From assembly GCA_944548615.1 (NCBI GenBank), contig OX155967.1, forward strand, positions 18,918,067 through 18,982,066: a DNA stretch of 64,000 nucleotides, given 5' to 3'. The notes under the pieces are model-generated. The model did not search any database and was not told where the DNA came from. It saw nothing but the letters and a program-made list of their open reading frames with translations. The position numbers and the translations under genes were made by a program. The stretch comes from Micropterix aruncella. Its lineage: Eukaryota > Arthropoda > Insecta > Lepidoptera > Micropterigidae. Positions 58,660-64,000 of this stretch are shown piece after piece. The first letter of the stretch is position 1, and each line of letters opens with the position of its first letter.

Positions 58660-59500
58660 CAGTGGCGGCGCTAGACCACACTTGGACGTTGGCGAAATTA
58701 GGTTCGCGAGGCCTTTTTTATTCCCCAGTCAAAAAGAAAACGTTAGATTACTTGAGCCGAATTATAGTGAAACTAATGTATGAGTAAACGAGTTTTATTG
58801 CTAATCAAATGATGTTAAAAATTACACAAATAGAAGTTGAAATAGACGAACGTTTTGGCTTTTGGCCTCGCTGAACTTTTTCAGGATTAGGTCATAGCTA
58901 ATACTAGCCGCTATTTCAGCTTCAATTGATAGAATTGATAACGCAGATAGTCTCTCTTGGGTCATCGAGCTTCTCAAGTAGGTCTTAATCAATTTTAACT
59001 TTGAGAAGCTTCTCTCAGCGGAAGCTGTACTGACGGGAACCGTGAGGGAACCGTGAGCATGATTCTAATTGCTATGTAAACATTTGGATATATTTTTTCC
59101 AAATTATTTTCTAAAATGTACTGAATGAGTTGTTTCGTCGTTGACAGAGTCAAGTGAATTCGCTTTTAAAAGCTGTAGCTCTTCAATAAAAAAAAACTTT
59201 GTGGATGGGAGTCTAGTTCTATTCACAGAATGAATGATTGTTTACGTTACGCTTACAGAAGAATGAAATACAAATAATTATACGACACGGGGATTCCCCG
59301 TCCCGAGACTTGCTCGGGAACTTTCATTGCCAGAGGACTCTGGATAATACCCCTAAAGTACTACTTACTCACTTCCTTCACGCAAGTGTATGAAAATAAA
59401 TAAGAATAAATAAATAAAATTTAAATAATTTGTAAAACTTTTGCGAGGTCCCCTCAGGTGCGAGGCCGTCGGCGGTCGCCGACGCCTAGCGCCGCCACTG
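58660..59500 (-). mobile_element. hAT derivative inserted in the mariner remnant
   Basis: Ends CAGTGGCGGCGCTAG on both sides (inverted). Flanks TCGATGTG (58652-58659) and CCAATGCG (59501-59508) match at 5 of 8 positions, a decayed 8 bp duplication consistent with an old insertion. The mariner frame continues on either side. Like the hAT at 24813 it keeps only the transposase C-terminus. Confidence 0.82.
58822..59110 (-). pseudogene. hAT transposase C-terminal remnant with an 11 bp duplication
   Basis: Encodes the dimerisation region STASAERSFSKLKLIKTYLR and LSALSILSIEAE and ends at TAA 58822-58824. Upstream (IYPNVYIAIRIM) the frame is shifted by an exact tandem duplication of GGAACCGTGAG (59036-59046 and 59047-59057). 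Confidence 0.85.
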
Positions 59501-59599
59501 CCAATGCGCTTCAGTTGCACTTTTCTTCCAATTCAAGCAGAACACTAAAACCTCCCGCAAACACTGCTTAGTTAACACAAAATTTGACATATTCAACAC

Positions 59600-60484
59600 A
59601 GTAAAAAAAAGGGTTGTGTCACCCAAGACTTTCCCGGCAAGCAAACAACCCTCCCTTTCCACCCGACAATGATTGTGTCAAGGAACTATGTATGATAGCA
59701 AAAGTAGCATATTTTAGTATTTTGTAATATTTCCATGGTATTAAAATGGTATTTACCAAAAATGCTGTAGTATTTTCTTAAAAAATGCATCGCTTGTATA
59801 CGAAATATTCCAACCATAATTGGAAAGTAAAACAAGATTTTTGTATGTAACTCAAAGTGATATAAAATGAATATTATTGACTAATGTCTAACCTCGCTGA
59901 AACCACCGAAATCAGCTGTCACTATCAAACATTCATAGCAGCCAGAGGCCAGAGCCATCTCTCGAAAATGGACCGAACTAATATCTACTCCCACATAATT
60001 TTAAGTCTAAAATTTCATACAGGCTGAATGATACTCAGTTAACACACTTATCAAAGCAAAAAGATCTGAGGTAACAATATCCTTTGACCTAAAATGGGAG
60101 CCGCGCATGTCTCAAGTTACCTAATGGTTCCATGCAGCTTATGCCCGATGACCTGTTTGTTACTTAGGGTCAGCTCAACTCACGGCGCATTCCCATCCGG
60201 AAGCCTCCTCGACGAGGAGGCTACTGGATAGGACTTCGTGAGCCCTGCCTGAGACTGTAAGCCCAGCTGTGAACAGACGGGATCGGATGCTCCAATCTAG
60301 GGGATGCCTCGAGCGGTAATAAGTTTTTTTTATGTTATAAATTGATCATTTCCAGTCAAAAAATCAATATGTCTTTGATTGACTTCAATTGGTGATCTTA
60401 AAAGCACCTCAGCTCAACTTTTCTGAATTGGTCAGCATATAAATAACGTCAGAATATAAATAAAGAAAATAGGATGTTACTCAC
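59600..60484. other. Intron with a GC-rich repeat fragment
   Basis: AT-rich except 60115-60330, a fragment with GGTCAGCTCAACTCACGGCGC and CTCCTCGACGAGGAGGCTAC (a perfect hairpin), related to the distal block of the GC-rich repeat at 9410 and 52700. No exon. Confidence 0.45.
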
Positions 60485-60673
60485 CGACGCAAGTGGGGAA
60501 TGGTTTTCCCCAGTCCCCACTGGGCAGGCAGACGGTCTCGGTGGGCCCCCGGAGGCCCCAACCGGGGGGACAGGAGAAAGCGGCCCGACCCCCCACCCCC
60601 CGCGAAACCACCGCCACTCGCGGACGCGCCCCGCTGCGACCCGCCTGGACCACCACCTCTCCGCATTCTACGC
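60485..60673 (-). CDS. Sushi-domain gene, exon with one complete domain
   Basis: 189 bases (63 codons), acceptor TGTGTTTCAG|GC and strong donor TCG|GTGAGT, phase 1 both sides. One complement-control-protein domain with Cys in VECGE, FSCPP, TVCLP and PTCV and Trp in GDWGKPFPTC. The exon is very GC- and Arg-rich, with an extended, less typical loop (RSGARPRVAVVSRGVGG). Exit phase and base match the exon at 57492, and entry matches the exit of 62412. Confidence 0.9.
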
Positions 60674-60829
60674 CTGAAACACAACAAATGTACATTACAT
60701 CAAACTAGCAACTCAACAAAATAGCAATGTATTTATACTCACATTCCTTACACACCCTCACATCTCTGACAATATAAATTACCTATATGTATACAAAAGT
60801 GAATTCAGATTTTTTTTAATTACGTATGT

Positions 60830-61111
60830 TTGTTTTGTTTGTTTGTTTGTAATTTTTATTGTGAAATTTCACAATGGGCGGGTTTATTATCATATGACAA
60901 TCTCCCACAACCAACCCGACTATTAAGTGTTTATATGTATGTGTGAGTGTAACATGTGTAAGTGTGTGTCTTGTTATTGCATACGATCGACAGAATTGAA
61001 AATGCAGTTCCGTTAATTTTATCCCAACGGAAAATGGTTACCCAGCTGGCAATCAAACCCGGTACCTTACAATGTAGGATCAGGTGACCTAACCATTATC
61101 CCAGGGCCGTG
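60830..61111 (-). mobile_element. tRNA-derived SINE, copy 2
   Basis: Same body as 58060-58344 (ATCCCAACGGAAAATGGT, CAATGGGCGGGTTTAT, CATATGACAATCTC on the plus strand), with tRNA-like head at 61040-61111 and a (CAAA)n tail at 60833-60853. The B box is mutated compared with copy 1. Lies in the intron just upstream of the exon at 60485. Confidence 0.85.
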
Positions 61112-62411
61112 TTACTTACGTGATATTTTGAATTTGGATTTACTTTATAATTATTTACTAATACTTTTATTATTTCACGATTATTTTGCTTGTTTTTTTT
61201 AATAATTTACTATAACGGTTTTATGACCATTTTAATCTTAGCTTATGAAACTAACAGATTAGAAAACATAATTTCATAAAATTACAAATTTATTATGCAT
61301 ATAAAATTGGTGTATTCCTTGGAACAGGAGCTGCCTTGTTAGGAGTGAGGCAGAATCACAGTGTTTTAATATATATATATATTTTTTTCAAAGAAATAAA
61401 AAAAAAAAACATTGTGCACTCGATCATCAGCTCAGTATAAAAATACCAATGGTAGCTCAACTAAGTCAAACGCATAAACAAATGCTAGTGAAGTTAATAC
61501 TTGCAATCGTCTCGTAAATACTCTCTCTCTCTCGGAATAGCTTGAAATGGGTTGCGTCACCGGCATGACTGCGTGACTTTCCCGGTAAGTAGACAAGTAG
61601 ACAAAAAACGAGTGAGTAAAACAGTAAAGCAATTAGGTGAATAGTACAGTAGCCTGCTAGCCTGATCATTATTGCTAAAGAAAAAAACAATAAGTTTGGT
61701 CTATTTACATTACATCACTTAACCCTTGGAGTAAATGGGTATTTTCATGGAAGCATCTGTCTCTTTTGCAGGGTTTTCGGCGACATCGACCTTAAAGTAC
61801 TATAACTACGAAACTACTACACCAATCATAAAAAGAACAACTGCACAATGATTGCATTGAAATTTCGAATATAGAATATTGAAATATCATTTTGTAAAAC
61901 AATTAGATAATTATGAATAAATATGAGAACGTCAAAGAAGTGAAAAAAACGCAGAACCAGATCTGGTCGTATCATACTCAACGGATAATTGTTTCAGAAC
62001 CAGATTTGGTCGTATCATACTCAAGGGGTTAAGCCAATTATTACGGACTCATTAGAACACTCATTAGACACAATTAATTGTTCTAATGCACTGTTTGAAA
62101 TTTGCTATACTAACGTTTATACTAAGGTTTTGTTACATAGAATTGTTATTTTTTTCTGATAGGATCAACAATTCCCTACGTCAAGGTTATTAATGCATTT
62201 TTTCGTAATATAGAGGTATATTTAGCATCAAATCTAATGGTAAGTTCAAGAAGATTTTTTAAAGAAATGTTACATCGAGGAATACATTATATTGAGGTTC
62301 GTTATATCAAGGTTGTACTGTGATTGTTCTTACAATGCATTTGACTTTCATCTATGTAACAACCCAGTTTGTATCGGATTTTGTAATACTTCGTTATAAG
62401 AAATCGCTTAC
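61112..62411. other. Intron, no gene
   Basis: AT-rich intron sequence with a duplicated phrase AACCAGAT(C/T)TGGTCGTATCATACTCAA (61958 and 61998). No exon or complete element recognised. Confidence 0.5.
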
Positions 62412-62585
62412 TTTCACAAAGTGGCAGCGGAGCCGACCAGTTTCCGCTAGGTTGGCATTGAAGAGTGGTGGAACCCAGCAAGGAGTTCCCATTGGCACAC
62501 GTGAAAGACACTTCGGAACCCATCTTTGTGGACTGACTGCTGGATATCAAACCTTTGCGGAGAGGCAGGGCCGGACAGTGTACAG
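62412..62585 (-). CDS. Sushi-domain gene, most upstream exon in the window
   Basis: 174 bases (58 codons), acceptor TGATTTCAG|CT and donor GAAA|GTAAGC, phase 1 both sides. One complement-control-protein domain with Cys in VHCPA, FTCAN, LQCQP and PLCE and Trp in GNWSAPLPLC. Its phase-1 exit base plus the first two bases of the exon at 60485 complete a Ser codon. No signal peptide or start here, so the gene continues beyond the right edge. Confidence 0.9.
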
Positions 62586-62704
62586 CTGAAATCAAATAAT
62601 AATCATAACATTACATTACATCTTATGAACTGTTTTGTTTGTTGGAGTTAAAATGTCATGCCATTATATAATGTCATAAATCTGTACATATCTACATACT
62701 ACAA

Positions 62705-63235
62705 TACACCTCTACAAACGGAGCTGCTATGGAATTCACCGACCGGAGTTGGGCCCATCATAAAACTATTATTGCACTTCTGGAGGGTGAGCGGTGGATT
62801 CGGAAATAACGACCGCCTGTGGCAGGTTTAGGACAGCTATCTTTCCTAGAGTGACATGTGAGCGTTCACCTCACCACCCATTCACTCCCCCTTTGGAGCC
62901 ACAGAACTTAAGATGTTGGAGAGATGAGAGAATTTAAGATGAAGGAGTTGATTATTTTCATGGAGACCGAGATCTTTAAAAACGTAAAACAGAGATTTAA
63001 CTGGCAGGCCACGAGTGCCAACTTTCTAGGTGACTGCTGTTGCGACATCACGGTATTTATTTAGTTTGTACTCGTGGTCATTTGGGATATTTGATTCCCA
63101 TGGAACAGTTAATTCTACAACAAATTGTCTCTATCTTCTATCTACAACAAATGTCTCTCTACCTTCCAAGATAGAGTATAGATTTGTATCTGGATGGAGG
63201 GCTGTGCATATGAGACATTTAAAAAGGTTATTACA
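62705..63235. repeat. 0.5 kb dispersed repeat, copy 2
   Basis: Diverged direct copy of 54890-55410 (see there), from CGGAGCTGCTATGGAATTC to GGGCTGTGCATATGAGAC, with a small extra TCTACAACAAAT duplication near 63115-63150. Confidence 0.7.
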
Positions 63236-63249
63236 ATAAATTTGAAAGC

Positions 63250-63917
63250 CGTATCTCATGTATGATTTTGAGCAATCAAGAAAGAAGATTTTTAGTCCGT
63301 GTCATGTTGCATCTACATATTATACCTGATACGAGCCCACATCTGGACATTAAGTTAGAAGCGTACAGTTTCAATAGACGATGTGTGTCACATCATACTC
63401 TAATGGGTGATATAGCCTACAGATGCTGCGAGATTTTGTATGGATTTTTTCCGTGGTCCGATTAGGTGGACCTACACCCCGAAACGTATTTTCTGTTGCA
63501 CCTTTTAATTAATAGGTATAATAAACCATATTATAATCATATCTTCTGTATTTGGAATGCTTTGCTGAAAAATGTAAGAACTGAAACAAGCATAACAAGT
63601 TTTAAGAACAGACTCAAAGAACATTTGAAATCGTCCAAATAAATTTCCTTTCCCTTTCCATTATCCTCCTTTTTCAACATTTGTGTCCTTATAGATGTTA
63701 GCTTATTTTGGTGGGGCACATTCTGTTGTGCACACAAAGTGTTAAATAAATACTTTTTTGTTTTTTTTGTTTTATTTGTCATACTCTTTATATAGGTTAA
63801 GTTAACATCTACTCACAAATACTGATCATAGAATAGTATAGGTTAGCTCTAAAATAATGCCTGCAGGCAATATACTCGCCTTTTCTTACAAATAAAACAT
63901 TTTATTATTAAGCAGTA
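63250..63917 (+). pseudogene. Non-LTR retrotransposon 3' end
   Basis: A plus-strand frame around 63510-63643 encodes FCIWNALLKNVRTETSITSF and KNRLKEHLKS before a stop, the usual C-terminus of CR1/Jockey-like ORF2. The 3' UTR (to 63917) contains GCCTGCAGGCAATAT and a TTATTA tail, matching the complement of 35054-35130. It is therefore the same family as that minus-strand copy. The tail is very short here. Confidence 0.65.
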
Positions 63918-64000
63918 TAAATTCCCCGAAAGTCTCGGATGCAAAGCCCTCCGTCCAGATATAACTCTTTACTCTCTATCTCAGAAGATGGCTCTTGTCG

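Larger units (their letters stand above)
58345..59590 (-). pseudogene. mariner transposase remnant, internally deleted and interrupted
   Basis: On the minus strand the N-terminus starts at ATG 59590 with a REVLVFCLNWKKSATEAH stretch typical of mariner, then breaks at a hAT insertion (58660-59500). It resumes with MLMEVYGDTALTNKSC, meets a stop, and jumps to the C-terminal catalytic region, YSPDIAPSYYW and DLVYHQFTSFADMENWLKTL, ending near GSQRW where the SINE starts. The central catalytic aspartates are deleted. TIRs were not located. Confidence 0.8.

Noticed and set aside
54430..62585. Naming the sushi gene (for example Hikaru genki or a selectin-like gene)
   Set aside because: Isolated sushi domains are not diagnostic, and the N-terminal domains are outside the window.

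Overview
This 64 kb window is animal nuclear DNA, very probably from a moth or butterfly. The evidence is a low-GC background, spliced metazoan exons, and repeat types I associate with Lepidoptera: ends in the style of GACTTCAAAAAA, short elements starting CTAGCTGACCC and ending in a TATAGAT-like tail, copia, BEL/Pao and pogo-like elements, and hAT derivatives. The order is inference. No operon, CRISPR array, replication origin or prokaryotic gene is present.

Almost all of the window is transposable elements, many of them nested, with boundaries and target-site duplications readable directly. From the left: a non-LTR tail (1-209); a GC-rich repeat split by a foldback element (210-1140); an element carrying about 111-119 bp tandem units (2141-2920); a 5.0 kb TTAA-flanked element with a decayed Mutator-like/YqaJ gene, itself hit by a non-LTR insertion (3707-8741); more GC-rich repeat (8955-10600); a 238 bp tandem duplication (11103-11578); a second TTAA element (12212-13493); a non-LTR element with ORF1 split by an almost complete copia element (13963-20725); a hAT-like element, a long foldback and a second hAT (20756-25548); a BEL/Pao element whose protease is split by a pogo-like element (25951-33430); another tandem array and non-LTR tail (34527-35935); and a 4.0 kb element with inverted repeats of about 0.8 kb inside an older repeat (36194-40867). 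From 41 to 54 kb there are microsatellites, foldback and inverted-repeat elements, and several copies of the GC-rich repeat.

The only convincing host gene is on the minus strand at the right. Three exons (62412-62585, 60485-60673, 57492-57662) each encode one complement-control-protein (sushi) domain with matching phase 1-1 splice sites. A terminal exon (54430-54640) finishes a further sushi domain and ends at a stop. The gene enters from beyond the right edge; one internal half-domain exon was not found. Its introns hold two copies of a tRNA-derived SINE, a mariner remnant interrupted by a hAT derivative, and several non-LTR tails.

The genes do not form a joint system. What the window offers is a layered insertion history. 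The least explained items are the TTAA element family with GGCGAC ends, the long-inverted-repeat element with a decayed minus-strand gene, and the GC-rich dispersed repeat present in about eight or more segments.
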